Source: a virus
Direction: 5' to 3' (one strand)
Length of the DNA stretch: 26,701 nucleotides
Virus record (IMG/VR): IMGVR_UViG_3300020428_000068
Span: 1-26,701 of that record
Within the stretch, counting starts at the first letter, position 1, and each line of letters opens with the position of its first letter. Positions 1-7,921 of the stretch are shown here, in pieces. Position numbers and translations under genes: made by a program. The notes beneath the pieces were generated by a model that saw nothing but the letters and a program-made list of their open reading frames with translations, did no database searches and was not told where the DNA came from.

Positions 1-679
1 CAACGTCAACGGATTCGGAAATAGAGGCATTTATCGAATCTATTACGCTGTCTGACTTCCCAGTGTTGTCAATTTTGGTTGACAGGTCAACTTCCTTATT
101 AATACCGTTAGATACTTTTGCCGTCTGATTGTTGGGCGTGATGTCTATAATTTCATCAACTGAATGCAAACCGCACAAAACTTCAGGACAATAAAGTCGA
201 ATAAGCATAGTGGCGGAACGATACCTAAGCATTTGCTCTGGGATGCTTTGATATATTTTATTTTTAGTCCATCCGGCTCTTTGGGCCATTTCCATATCAG
301 CCGAAATTTCAATAGCCTCATCGGTGCTTTCTATAACCGCGTGGCAAGTAACTTTTAAACCTTTAGAAGTGTCGGTCGTCCATCTTAACGGGCCTTTAAA
401 CGGGCCGCGCTTATTGGCAAGCCCTATAGCAAACGCGGAAGAAAAACTTGGGCGACCGTGAATGACATTCATATTTTGAAAGCATAAAAGCGGATTAACT
501 TCTAATTGTTGGGCCATCATTAAAACGACCAAGCAATCCTCCGGCTTGTTATGAAATACTTCTGGAATCATTTTGCTTTTCGAAAAATAATTCGCAACTT
601 GCGCGGTATGAGCGAAAGCCGTTTTATCGGTTAAAAAGGCAGTGCTATTTTCTGAGTGGACAAGATTAGATTCAGTCAT
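1..679 (-). CDS. recT: RecT-like single-strand annealing protein (partial, runs off left edge)
   Basis: The reading frame opens at an ATG complementary to 679-677 and stays open for about 226 codons to the window edge, so the C-terminus is missing. RecT-family proteins bind single-stranded DNA and anneal complementary strands during phage recombination. Seen here are a helical N-terminus, a central stretch with QNMNVIHGRPSFSS (around residues 67-80), and the late motif MLRYRSATMLIRLYCPEV, both typical of RecT relatives. The last visible residues are polar and rich in Ser, Asp and Asn, as in the variable RecT tail. The start overlaps the stop of the upstream exonuclease gene by 8 bases (ATGACTGA), so the two are probably translationally coupled, like RecE/RecT. 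Family assignment is by motif reading only. Confidence 0.82.
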   Translation of the reverse strand, partial: MTESNLVHSENSTAFLTDKTAFAHTAQVANYFSKSKMIPEVFHNKPEDCLVVLMMAQQLEVNPLLCFQNMNVIHGRPSFSSAFAIGLANKRGPFKGPLRWTTDTSKGLKVTCHAVIESTDEAIEISADMEMAQRAGWTKNKIYQSIPEQMLRYRSATMLIRLYCPEVLCGLHSVDEIIDITPNNQTAKVSNGINKEVDLSTKIDNTGKSDSVIDSINASISESVDV

Positions 680-1514
680 TGTTGTAACGAGGTAATTCGA
701 GGGGTTGGATTGTGTCAGCTATTCCCGGCCAACGGTTGCTTTCGATACAGGTTTTTAAAGTATCTAAATTTGTGCGGGCGGCTCTTTGACCCGCGGAAAT
801 CATCATCGGCGAGGCGGTATAACAGACAACCGAATAGGGTGGTTTTTTTTCAACCGCTATGAAGATAAATTGTTCAATCTCCTCGCAGCCCATCAAATAA
901 AAACCGCTTTGCACGTGATAGCGATATTTATGAATCGAGCGCGAAAAAGCTTCGGGCCGAGCATCTTCGGTGGTTTTTAAATCCACAATAATTTTTGCGT
1001 CTTTACATAACCAGTCAGGTCGACATTTGCATTGCAAACCTGTCGCATCGTCTTTCCAGATTCGGGTGCTTTCTGCCACACCTTTTAGGCCCATTAATTT
1101 GCCCGCAGCCGGATGATCTAAAACCGAGCTGACCATGTTTTCAATGACGGCATAATCTTCTTCATCAATTAGATCTTTGCCAGCCGCTTGCTTTTCAAAT
1201 TCGGCCCACGCTTCTTTTCCCGCTTTAGTCCGTTTGTTAATTTTAGGCGCGACGGCGAAGTCGTCATGAAAATTTTGCGGTTCGGTCTGAAGCTTGTGAT
1301 AAGCCGAGCCGATCAGCATCGCGGGTGTTTGTGTTCTAGTAATTACCTTGTCGATGTATTCCGCTTTGTAGTAAGCCGGATATTTGGCGATAGCATCGAG
1401 GCGACTTTTGTTTATTTCGTCGCGGGCGTGATATTCGGCGTTCGAAAGCCGCACATCCTTGCGCATAACTGGGGTTAATTTGGGGTCGGCTTGTATCTTA
1501 GCGGCTCCGTTCAT
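672..1514 (-). CDS. RecE/lambda-exonuclease-like PD-(D/E)XK nuclease
   Basis: A 280-residue protein resembling phage exodeoxyribonuclease VIII-type nucleases, which resect one strand of double-stranded DNA ends and hand the single strand to a RecT partner. Visible motifs in order are GSAYHKL (69-75, with the conserved His), CRPDWL (164-169, Asp167), IIVDLKTT (175-182, the D178-x-K180 catalytic pair) and YHVQSGFYLMG (199-209, the Gln/Tyr motif). The ATG at 1514 is preceded by a purine-rich ribosome site (GGGAGGTGG) about six bases upstream. The gene is followed immediately and with overlap by the RecT-like gene. Both are divergent from the replication genes. The nuclease fold is clear; the exact subfamily is inferred. 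Confidence 0.85.
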   Translation of the reverse strand: MNGAAKIQADPKLTPVMRKDVRLSNAEYHARDEINKSRLDAIAKYPAYYKAEYIDKVITRTQTPAMLIGSAYHKLQTEPQNFHDDFAVAPKINKRTKAGKEAWAEFEKQAAGKDLIDEEDYAVIENMVSSVLDHPAAGKLMGLKGVAESTRIWKDDATGLQCKCRPDWLCKDAKIIVDLKTTEDARPEAFSRSIHKYRYHVQSGFYLMGCEEIEQFIFIAVEKKPPYSVVCYTASPMMISAGQRAARTNLDTLKTCIESNRWPGIADTIQPLELPRYNND

Positions 1515-1531
1515 CTATTGCCACCTCCCTC

Positions 1532-1559
1532 TTTATACTTACTAACATATTGATTTCAA
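1532..1559 (-). promoter_or_regulatory. candidate sigma70-type promoter for the exonuclease/RecT operon
   Basis: On the minus strand there is a TTGAAA box (1559-1554), a 16-base gap and a TATAAA box (1537-1532). Both are close to the sigma70 consensus. The predicted transcript would start only about 10 bases before the ATG, giving a very short leader that still includes most of the ribosome site. This is a pattern match only. Confidence 0.35.
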
Positions 1560-1577
1560 ACACTTATTTCATATATG
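1550..1577 (+). promoter_or_regulatory. candidate sigma70-type promoter for the helicase/replication operon
   Basis: On the plus strand TTGATT (1550-1555) and TATATG (1572-1577) are separated by 16 bases and lie 35 bases before the helicase ATG. It overlaps the opposite-strand promoter candidate, so the 97-base divergent gap may coordinate the recombination and replication operons. The -10 match is imperfect. Confidence 0.3.
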
Positions 1578-1611
1578 GTGATTCGGGTCAATACCTCAAA
1601 GGGCCGGAGAA

Positions 1612-2994
1612 ATGGAAATTAGTCTGAGACATTACCAGCGGGAGAATGTAAATACTTTGAGATACTTCTACTCTAAAAAAATATCCTCGCTCCTTTATGT
1701 TTTACCAACAGGCGGCGGGAAAACTTTCGTTTTTTGCCACATAGCGCGGGAAGCAATTAAGAAAAAAAACCGAGTTTTAATACTTGTCCACCGACAAGAA
1801 CTAATCGACCAAACTTGTAATTCTTTAAAGGCGCTGGGTTTAGGTTTCGGAATAATAGCCCGCGGGCATGAAACCGATTATGAAAAATATATTCAGATTT
1901 GCAGCGTTCAAACTTTAGTCCGGCGCATAAATGTTCTTCCCAATAACTATTGTCAATTATTAATCGTCGACGAGGCGCATCACGCGGTCGCGGGTAGTTG
2001 GGACAAAATTATTTCTACCTTTAGCGAGGCGAAAGTTTTAGGCGTTACAGCCACCCCCGAAAGGTGCGACGGAAAAGGTCTTAAAAGTAAATTCCAAGAA
2101 ATGATTATAGGCCCGCAAATGGCCGAGTTACAGCAACAAGAATATTTGGCTCCTTATAGAGTTTTCGCGCCGCCGGAACAAATAGACCTTTCCTTATTAA
2201 AAAAACGTGCGGGCGATTACGCACGGGAGGATGTAGACAAGCAAGTAACGACCCAACACTTTATTGGGGACGCGATAAAGCATTATAAAAAATATTTATA
2301 TAACCAAACCGCAATAGCTTTTTGCAGTTCAGTTCGCCACGCTCAAATTGTCGCCGATACCTTTAACGAAAATAATATTCCCGCCGTTTCGTTGGACGGA
2401 AAAACCCCCCCCCATGAGCGCCGATTAATTTTAAAAAAACTTGAGAAAAGTCAAATAAAAATAGTTACCTCTTGCGAAATTATTAGCGAAGGCACGGACA
2501 TACCTTCAGTCGGTGGATGCCTTTTATTGCGCCCCACGTTATCCCTTTCGGTTTACTTGCAACAGGTTGGGCGGTGCTTAAGACCACAAAAAAATAAGAC
2601 GGCTATCATCCTCGACCATGTTGGTAATGTAAAAAAGCACGGCTTGCCTAACGAGGTAAGGGAGTGGTCTTTAGAAGGTGCAAAAAAAAGAACGCAAAAT
2701 AAAACTGACGCGATAAGCGTTAAAGTTTGCCCCGTTTGTTTTTCCGCGCTGATGTCTATTACCAAACAATGTGAGTGTGGCCACGTTTTTCGTGCGAAAG
2801 ACCAAAAGCGCATAACAATAGATACGGATCTTGAAGAAATTAAAGCCGTAAAAAAAGAAGAAAAAAAAGAGGTCGGACGCGCTCGTACATTGGCCGAGCT
2901 TTTAGCCGTGGCAGATCGGCGAGGCTACAACCGCAAATGGGCTTATCATATTTTGAAGGCTAGGGAACCGCGCAATCGCGGCCTTAATTACTAA
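1612..2994 (+). CDS. DEAD/DEAH-box SF2 helicase with C-terminal zinc ribbon
   Basis: A 460-residue superfamily 2 helicase, probably unwinding or remodelling DNA during phage replication or recombination. Motifs in order: LPTGGGKT (31-38, Walker A), VDEAHH (119-124, Walker B), VTATP (145-149, motif III), SEGTDIPSV (292-300, motif V) and QQVGRCLRP (317-325, motif VI). After the two RecA-like domains comes a probable zinc ribbon with Cys373, Cys376, Cys387 and Cys389. A charged linker rich in Lys and Glu follows, then a short helical tail. A GGAG ribosome site precedes the start. It is the first gene of a plus-strand replication block and is followed nine bases later by a VRR-NUC nuclease gene, a common phage pairing. 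The biochemical role within SF2 is not resolved. Confidence 0.92.
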   Translation: MEISLRHYQRENVNTLRYFYSKKISSLLYVLPTGGGKTFVFCHIAREAIKKKNRVLILVHRQELIDQTCNSLKALGLGFGIIARGHETDYEKYIQICSVQTLVRRINVLPNNYCQLLIVDEAHHAVAGSWDKIISTFSEAKVLGVTATPERCDGKGLKSKFQEMIIGPQMAELQQQEYLAPYRVFAPPEQIDLSLLKKRAGDYAREDVDKQVTTQHFIGDAIKHYKKYLYNQTAIAFCSSVRHAQIVADTFNENNIPAVSLDGKTPPHERRLILKKLEKSQIKIVTSCEIISEGTDIPSVGGCLLLRPTLSLSVYLQQVGRCLRPQKNKTAIILDHVGNVKKHGLPNEVREWSLEGAKKRTQNKTDAISVKVCPVCFSALMSITKQCECGHVFRAKDQKRITIDTDLEEIKAVKKEEKKEVGRARTLAELLAVADRRGYNRKWAYHILKAREPRNRGLNY

Positions 2995-3003
2995 AGGAAC
3001 AAA

Positions 3004-3375
3004 ATGACCCAACAAAGCGAGCAGGGGATACAAAATAGAATTCGATTAGATTTATCACGCGGGCCGACCCGATTGTTTCGAAATAACACGGGTGCCTTAA
3101 AAGACGAAGGAGGGAGACTTGTCCATTTCGGTTTATGTAAAGGATCGTCCGACCTTATTGGTTGGAAAACAAAAACAATCACACAGGACATGGTTGGTTC
3201 TAAGGTGGCTATTTTTACCGCTATTGAGGTCAAAAAACCTAAAAAAAACGCCACAGATTTGCAAGATCATTTCATTAAAGTGGTCAACGCGGCGGGAGGA
3301 ATTGCGGGAGTGGCCCACAGTTCGGAAGCGGCTAAAAGGCTCCTTTATGGAAGAAATACTCATTTGCTAACATAA
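3004..3375 (+). CDS. VRR-NUC domain endonuclease
   Basis: A 123-residue single-domain protein matching the VRR-NUC nuclease family, whose small phage members cut branched DNA. Visible features are a Glu in the first helix (Glu6), the GSSD motif (47-50) with the catalytic Asp50, AIEVKKP (73-79) with the E75-x-K77 pair, and a conserved Gln87 in the following helix. These are the PD-(D/E)XK-like catalytic elements expected for the fold, and the length is normal for stand-alone versions. It sits between the SF2 helicase and the primase gene, consistent with processing replication or recombination intermediates. The ATG follows an AAGGAAC ribosome site. Substrate specificity cannot be read from sequence. 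Confidence 0.88.
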   Translation: MTQQSEQGIQNRIRLDLSRGPTRLFRNNTGALKDEGGRLVHFGLCKGSSDLIGWKTKTITQDMVGSKVAIFTAIEVKKPKKNATDLQDHFIKVVNAAGGIAGVAHSSEAAKRLLYGRNTHLLT

Positions 3376-3390
3376 GCTCGCTCCATAAAA

Positions 3391-3417
3391 TTGGTTCATT
3401 TACCAAAGAAACGGTAA
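3391..3417 (+). other. two mutually exclusive short hairpins before a small gene
   Basis: TTGGT (3391-3395) can pair with ACCAA (3402-3406), or TTACC (3400-3404) can pair with GGTAA (3413-3417). The two hairpins share bases and cannot form together. There is no T tract, so this is not a classical terminator. It may be chance in a 69-base gap. Confidence 0.2.
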
Positions 3418-3444
3418 GCTCCGAAAACCCCCAAGGAATAAAAA

Positions 3445-3648
3445 ATGGAACTACAGGACAAAAACGCATTTAATGAATCGGTGGCCTTTGCCGCTGGTGT
3501 TTCGCACGAAAAAAGTAGACTCCGAAAACTAATAAAAACCCGTTTAGAAGTTTTAAAAGTTTTAAATAAAACTCCTGTTCGCGCTGAAGTGGTTCGTAAT
3601 ATGAGCGCCGAACTTGAAAGACTTTTAGATTGGATAGAGAGCGATTAA
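3445..3648 (+). CDS. small helical phage protein of unknown function
   Basis: A 67-residue protein that I do not recognise. It is highly charged and predicted to be mainly helical, with a basic middle part (KSRLRKLIKTRLEVLKVL) and an acidic C-terminus ending in WIESD. No membrane segment or Cys cluster is present. An AAGGA ribosome site lies a good distance before the ATG. The TAA stop is followed immediately by the ATG of the primase-helicase gene, so the two are likely co-translated. Its place between a nuclease and a primase suggests an accessory replication role, but that is only context. Confidence 0.75.
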   Translation: MELQDKNAFNESVAFAAGVSHEKSRLRKLIKTRLEVLKVLNKTPVRAEVVRNMSAELERLLDWIESD

Positions 3649-5739
3649 ATGTCGGAAAATTTAATTGAACAACTTCGGGCGCTTCCCGATGGTTGGGCCT
3701 TCCTTCCGTGTGGGCCGGATAAAAGACCTTATGGCGAATTTGCCGGAGACTGGTCTAACAAACCACAAAAAAAGAAAACTGTCGAAAGGGAAATAATTGA
3801 AGGGCGGTGCGTTTCTGTAGGCGTTATGTCCGGCCCTAAATCCGGCGGGCTATTAATGGTCGATCACGACGGGCAAGGGGCTTCTGAAGAATTAAAATTG
3901 TTGGGCCTTCAAAAAGGGCTTGGCGATCTCCCAAAAAGTTGGGCGTGTACCTCCTCAAAAAATGCTCGCCTTCAAATTATTTACAGAGTCCCTGAAAAAT
4001 ATTGGGACAGGATAAAAACTACAAAACTTTGGAAAGCGCGGATAAGTAGCTTTAACGAATTTAAGGGTAAAGAGGAGCAAGAAAAGCTTGAACTTAGATG
4101 GGACGGATGCCAAAGTATTTTATTGGGCTATCACCCCGAAACAAAGGGATATAGATGGTTAAAAGGACGCGCCCCTAATGATTTACCAATAGCAGACGCG
4201 CCGGATATATTGTTGCGCCAAATGCTAAAACCCCAACAGCGGGAAACAAATAAAGCACCTTATGTCACTAAAACAGACAGCGAACGCGCACGGTCTTATT
4301 TACGCGCATTAAGTGCGGGACGGTCTGATGATTACGACGAATGGCTAAAAGTAGGAATGGCTCTTCATAGCACAGGAGATGATAGTTTACTTTTTGATTG
4401 GGATTCTTGGTCTAGCCAATCCGCTAAATATGAACAAGGGATTTGCGATGCTAAATGGAACAGCTTTGAAGCGGGCGGCTCGGTCACTTTAGGAACGCTC
4501 CACGAGTACGCAAAACAAGACGGTTGGATACCTGATTTACCAACGCGGCAATATAAAAATACAACTAACCAAGAACAACAAACTCGCCCCGATAATGACA
4601 GCGGCGCAATCCAATTACGCAAATTAGAAGCGATTGAACTTTTAACAATTTTACGTCAACAGCGCGTTTCCGATAATATTCGTTTTAATGTTTTTACACA
4701 GGAAATAGAGATAAACGAAAAACCTATTGAGGGAATAGATCGCTTCTATTTAACGCTTGCCCAAATGGGTTATAAAGTACCAAAAGAATTGGCGATAGAT
4801 TGCCTCGTCGAGGTCGCCCGTGAAAACGAATACGACCCTGTCAAAAACTATTTAGAGTTCGTAAGCGAAACAGTAAAACCGACTTATGTAGACGCACTTT
4901 CCACTACATACTTAAGGCCGGAAGATGAAGCCGGATGCCTTTACGATGAGATGTTAAAAAAATCATTGATCGGCGCGGTTAAGAGAATTTACGAACCGGG
5001 ATGTAAACATGACACCTCGTGCATTTTGATCGGATGCCAAGGCGCACGAAAATCAACTTTCTGGAACGTATTAGGCGGGCCGTTCTTTTCTGACAGCCTC
5101 AAAGACATAGGATCAAAAGACGACCTAATGGTGTTACATCGCTCTTTCATTATGGAAATGAGCGAACTTGATCACATAACTACTAAAAAGCAAGCGGGTT
5201 TAATAAAAGCATTTTTAAGTCAGTCGACCGATATTTATCGGGTGCCTTACGGTAAATCGACGGAGGTTTTTCCCCGCCGCGGGATAATTGTAGGCAGTAC
5301 AAACCGAAATAATTTTCTGATGGACGAAACGGGCAATAGAAGATTTTGGTGCATACCCGTAACGAAAAATATCACCGACCCGATTGATACTCCCAATTTA
5401 ATAATTGAGCGAGATGCGATTTGGTCGGGCATTGTTAAAGCTTACAAAGAAGGGGAAACCAATTATTTAGACGCGACAGGCGAAATAAAAGTTGACGATG
5501 AAAATCAGGATTATTTAGTAGCGTCGCCTTGGCAAAAAGCGATTGAAGAATTTATCGACAATAAACCTTTCGAAACTTTAACCACTGAACTTTTATTACG
5601 AGCCGCGATTGAAAAACCTTTAGACCGCCAAACGAAAGCCGATCAAATGCAAGTGGCTGATGTTTTAAAGCGGCTTGGCTACGACAAAAAGCGCATAACG
5701 GTAAACGGTCGCCGTCAGTGGGAATGGTACAAAGTATGA
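3649..5739 (+). CDS. primase-helicase (Prim-Pol-like N-terminus, PriCT, VirE-like ATPase)
   Basis: A 696-residue replication protein. The N-terminal part (about 10-190) resembles bifunctional primase/polymerase domains, with VDHDG (71-75) as likely metal-binding acidic residues and a GYRW segment near 167. Residues about 210-292 look like a PriCT helical domain (RSYLRALSAG, then DAKWNSFEAGG). The C-terminal part (about 430-600) is a virulence-associated-protein-E-like P-loop ATPase. It has a Walker A GCQGARKST (462-470), acidic EMSELD (503-508), GSTNRNNFL (549-557) and GNRRFWCIPV (562-571) motifs. Such proteins prime and unwind phage DNA. The gene begins directly after the previous stop and overlaps the methyltransferase gene by four bases (ATGA). 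Domain borders are estimates. Confidence 0.88.
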   Translation: MSENLIEQLRALPDGWAFLPCGPDKRPYGEFAGDWSNKPQKKKTVEREIIEGRCVSVGVMSGPKSGGLLMVDHDGQGASEELKLLGLQKGLGDLPKSWACTSSKNARLQIIYRVPEKYWDRIKTTKLWKARISSFNEFKGKEEQEKLELRWDGCQSILLGYHPETKGYRWLKGRAPNDLPIADAPDILLRQMLKPQQRETNKAPYVTKTDSERARSYLRALSAGRSDDYDEWLKVGMALHSTGDDSLLFDWDSWSSQSAKYEQGICDAKWNSFEAGGSVTLGTLHEYAKQDGWIPDLPTRQYKNTTNQEQQTRPDNDSGAIQLRKLEAIELLTILRQQRVSDNIRFNVFTQEIEINEKPIEGIDRFYLTLAQMGYKVPKELAIDCLVEVARENEYDPVKNYLEFVSETVKPTYVDALSTTYLRPEDEAGCLYDEMLKKSLIGAVKRIYEPGCKHDTSCILIGCQGARKSTFWNVLGGPFFSDSLKDIGSKDDLMVLHRSFIMEMSELDHITTKKQAGLIKAFLSQSTDIYRVPYGKSTEVFPRRGIIVGSTNRNNFLMDETGNRRFWCIPVTKNITDPIDTPNLIIERDAIWSGIVKAYKEGETNYLDATGEIKVDDENQDYLVASPWQKAIEEFIDNKPFETLTTELLLRAAIEKPLDRQTKADQMQVADVLKRLGYDKKRITVNGRRQWEWYKV

Positions 5740-6521
5740 AAACTAATTACTTATACAATGAATGCTGCCTAACTACCCTTAAAAAAATTCCTGATAATTT
5801 TATAAAAACAACGATCACATCCCCGCCTTACAACCTAAATCTAAGGATCAGAAATAAAAAATATTGCTCGCGGGAAATAATAGATGAAACTGGCGGATCT
5901 AAATATTCTGATTTTTCGGATAATTTACCTGTTGATGAATATTACAACTTTCACACCAAAGTCATTGACGAGTTATTACGCGTAAGCAATTTAATTTTTT
6001 ACAATGTCGCGATAGTAACTGGCAGCAAAAGATCGGTCTTTAAAATGATCGGGGAATATTCTGATTATCTAAAAGAAGTAATCGTATGGGATAAAGGCCG
6101 AGCCGAACCGTCTATTCAAAAAGGAGTCCTAAATAGAAGAACTGAATTAATTTTCGTTTTTGAAAAAGAAAATGCAATTAGCAGACAATTTAAAAGCGCC
6201 TCCTTCGATAAAGGAACCTTAGAAGACATTTGGCTAATACAGCGCCAAAAATCAGATTATAAAGGTCATAAAGCTATTTTCCCCGAACAGCTAGTTTCAA
6301 ATATCCTTACTAATTTTTCTGAAGAAAACGATATTATCTATGACCCGTTCGTAGGGACAGGCACGACCGCTTTAGTTTGTAAAAAAATGAACCGACGGTT
6401 TATAGGTAGCGAAATAAATAAAGAATATATCGAGATAGCTAACCAACGATTAAAAACGGGTAAACTTGAACCAATTGATGACAACAATAAAAAATACACC
6501 CAATCAGTTTTAGACTTTTAA
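5736..6521 (+). CDS. DNA methyltransferase, N4-cytosine or N6-adenine class
   Basis: A 261-residue amino-methyltransferase in the order target motif then AdoMet motif (beta-class permutation). The catalytic motif is TSPPYN (28-33); the AdoMet-binding motif is DPFVGTGTTA (203-212), followed by FIGSEINKEY. TSPPY occurs in both N4-cytosine and N6-adenine enzymes, so the target base is uncertain. I prefer the ATG at 5736, which overlaps the primase stop as ATGA; an in-frame GTG at 5718 would add six residues. No restriction endonuclease is adjacent, so it is probably an orphan enzyme that protects phage DNA or marks it for regulation. The recognition sequence cannot be deduced. Confidence 0.9.
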   Translation: MKTNYLYNECCLTTLKKIPDNFIKTTITSPPYNLNLRIRNKKYCSREIIDETGGSKYSDFSDNLPVDEYYNFHTKVIDELLRVSNLIFYNVAIVTGSKRSVFKMIGEYSDYLKEVIVWDKGRAEPSIQKGVLNRRTELIFVFEKENAISRQFKSASFDKGTLEDIWLIQRQKSDYKGHKAIFPEQLVSNILTNFSEENDIIYDPFVGTGTTALVCKKMNRRFIGSEINKEYIEIANQRLKTGKLEPIDDNNKKYTQSVLDF

Positions 6522-6533
6522 AAAAAACTCCCT

Positions 6534-6707
6534 ATGAAATTCCTTTTACCTTTATTTTTTGTTCTTGCTGGCTGCACGAATAGCGGAATGGGTTCTATTG
6601 ATTGGTCTACTCCCGGAAAAGCTGATGCTTACACTTGCGAAGAAGCCGCGGGTTTTACTCAGCAATATTGCGCGACAGGAGAACACCCTAATCTTTGTGA
6701 TTGCTAA
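6534..6707 (+). CDS. small predicted lipoprotein
   Basis: A 57-residue ORF starting at an ATG 12 bases after the methyltransferase stop. Residues 1-13 form a short signal peptide (basic Lys2, then Leu/Phe-rich) ending in a lipobox V-L-A-G-C, with Cys14 as the expected lipidated residue. The mature part is about 44 residues with four further cysteines (Cys35, Cys46, Cys55, Cys57), suggesting disulfides in the periplasm. Its stop overlaps the start of the next small membrane protein (TAATG). Phage lipoproteins this size include outer-membrane spanins and superinfection-exclusion proteins, but it lacks the Pro-rich character of Rz1, so no role is assigned. Confidence 0.7.
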   Translation: MKFLLPLFFVLAGCTNSGMGSIDWSTPGKADAYTCEEAAGFTQQYCATGEHPNLCDC

Positions 6708-6859
6708 TGAACGAAGGCCCGCCGCTATACATTATTTTCCTAGTAATTTTCATAAATTTATATGTCTCGCTGAAAGTGGCCGAGTTTATTTTTAATGTTT
6801 ATTTGTTACCACCCGAAGATATAACCGTTATATGGCGCGACAGTATCGTTTTAGGGTAG
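6707..6859 (+). CDS. small single-span membrane protein
   Basis: A 50-residue ORF whose ATG overlaps the stop of the lipoprotein gene (TAATG), implying coupled translation. Residues about 7-21 are strongly hydrophobic (LYIIFLVIFINLYV) and can span the membrane once; a second mildly hydrophobic stretch follows near 27-34. The C-terminus is polar. I do not recognise a family. Coupling to a lipoprotein suggests the two act together at the envelope, perhaps in lysis or exclusion, but no endolysin or canonical holin is nearby to support that. Confidence 0.55.
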   Translation: MNEGPPLYIIFLVIFINLYVSLKVAEFIFNVYLLPPEDITVIWRDSIVLG

Positions 6860-6915
6860 AGTAATTTCATACGGCGGCTCGTAGCTTTGGTCGCCTATAA
6901 CCTTTTTTTAAACCG

Positions 6916-7104
6916 ATGAAACCCCTTTGTTATGCGGCTTGGATCGCCGTTCTTTTTTCGTTGCCTTTTATTTTATTTCTTAGGGCGCTCGAAACTCCCC
7001 GCACTCGAATTAACCGTTTGCGCCGACAAAATTGGACTTGGAAGCGTATCGCGGCAATTTACGCGGTTAGCCCTTCAACAGTTCGACGGTGGGCTTCTGC
7101 CTAA
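6916..7104 (+). CDS. small protein with N-terminal membrane segment and C-terminal helix-turn-helix
   Basis: A 62-residue ORF. Residues about 6-24 are hydrophobic and could span the membrane. Residues about 31-61 are basic and read like a helix-turn-helix (a WKRIAAIYAVSPSTVRRWA segment), similar to resolvase/transposase-type or homeodomain-like DNA-binding helices. The ribosome site before the ATG is poor, so a later start giving only the DNA-binding part is possible. Its stop lies inside the first copy of a 12-base direct repeat that opens the adjacent repeat region, so it might bind that DNA. This is inference; no family is claimed. Confidence 0.5.
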   Translation: MKPLCYAAWIAVLFSLPFILFLRALETPRTRINRLRRQNWTWKRIAAIYAVSPSTVRRWASA

Positions 7105-7344
7105 CCTCGCGGGTCTGAGGTAGGGCGCGGCAATCGCTTGTAATAACTAATTTTCTTGCTTTTGCTGCCTAACCTCCCAACCTTTTCCAAACTTCCCTTT
7201 TATCCCCCTCCCCTCTACCCTCTTCTATATTATTAAACTCTTAGAGAAAGGTAAGGTAGGAGAGGCAGGTAAGGCAACCGCTTGGCCTGTAATGGATTTC
7301 GTCTGCCCTACCTCTGCCCAACCTGCCCAACCTATACACAGGGC
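7097..7344. repeat. strand-asymmetric repeat region, candidate replication origin or control element
   Basis: This mostly non-coding stretch has a direct repeat CTGCCTAACCTC at 7097-7108 and 7165-7176, and a second pair GGCAATCGCTTG (7129-7140) and GGCAACCGCTTG (7273-7284), each pair followed by TAAT or nearly so. From 7168 to 7243 the plus strand contains no G at all. From 7241 to 7265 it contains no C. The switch is at about 7244. ACC-type boxes (CCCAACCT, CTACCTC) and GGT-type boxes (GGTAAGG, GGTAGG) lie on both sides, allowing imperfect long hairpins. Clustered short repeats with strand bias are typical of origins or protein-binding control sites; function is not proven. Confidence 0.5.
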
Positions 7345-7374
7345 GTAAAATAGCCGCATAACCGATTTAAAAGT

Positions 7375-7572
7375 ATGTTCGGAAGATCTGGTTTACGGAT
7401 TACCAAGCGTAAAGGCGTTAATTTAATCGTCGCGATAGATAATTTATTATCAACAGTCGACGATCTAACGCCGGAAGAAATTGAATGTTTTTTAGAGACT
7501 GAAAACATTATTAGAAAGCATTTTGAATTGCCTCCCTTTCAAAAAAGTGTGCCACGTCGAACTACGAAATAA
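7375..7572 (+). CDS. small phage protein of unknown function
   Basis: A 65-residue ORF following the repeat region. The first 20 residues are basic and hydrophobic, the middle is acidic (DDLTPEEIECFLETEN) and probably helical, and the last residues are basic (PRRTTK). No membrane span, Cys cluster or known motif is seen. The ribosome site is weak. It could be the first gene downstream of a promoter or origin in the repeat region. Function unknown. Confidence 0.5.
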   Translation: MFGRSGLRITKRKGVNLIVAIDNLLSTVDDLTPEEIECFLETENIIRKHFELPPFQKSVPRRTTK

Positions 7573-7735
7573 AAAGTAACGATTTATAATAGAAACACGT
7601 TCACCCATATTATCGGGCGCAACCTTAAGCAGCATGGAACGGGGCTGCATTATAGGCGCTAAAAATGACTTGCCAAACTCCAAAAAATTCATCAGTTAAA
7701 CTTTGCTATAGGGGAATTCCTTACACCAAGAAGTG

Positions 7736-7921
7736 ATGAAATTGTTAGCGATTAAGCTTGTCTTTGCCGTAGTTATGTTTCAACTAATGATCGTGGCGGC
7801 GACATTGACAGGCTGTTTCGTTAAAGCAGCAACGTGCGACGAAAAGGAACACGACAAAATTCTTCAATTAATGATGCAAATATCCGCACAATCTTTTGCT
7901 CTTTACGCGGCTGAAAAATAA
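7736..7921 (+). CDS. small predicted lipoprotein or membrane protein
   Basis: A 61-residue ORF read from the ATG at 7736; a GTG three bases upstream is also possible. Residues 1-26 form a long hydrophobic segment with two lysines near the start, ending in L-T-G-C with Cys27 as a possible lipidation site. The rest (about 35 residues) is polar and helical with one extra Cys. It can be read as a lipoprotein or a simple signal-anchored peptide. It lies just before another small membrane protein, and both may belong to an envelope or lysis group. No specific role is assigned. Confidence 0.6.
   Translation: MKLLAIKLVFAVVMFQLMIVAATLTGCFVKAATCDEKEHDKILQLMMQISAQSFALYAAEK

Noticed and set aside
3391-3417. 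Possible tRNA T-arm (GGTTCATTTACC-like)
   Set aside because: The loop has the wrong size and no acceptor or anticodon stem surrounds it; no tRNA gene was seen in the window.
7492-7692. 66-codon minus-strand ORF and a 21-codon plus-strand ORF at 7634-7699
   Set aside because: Neither has a ribosome site or recognisable features; the 160-base gap here is best left as non-coding with nothing clear in it.
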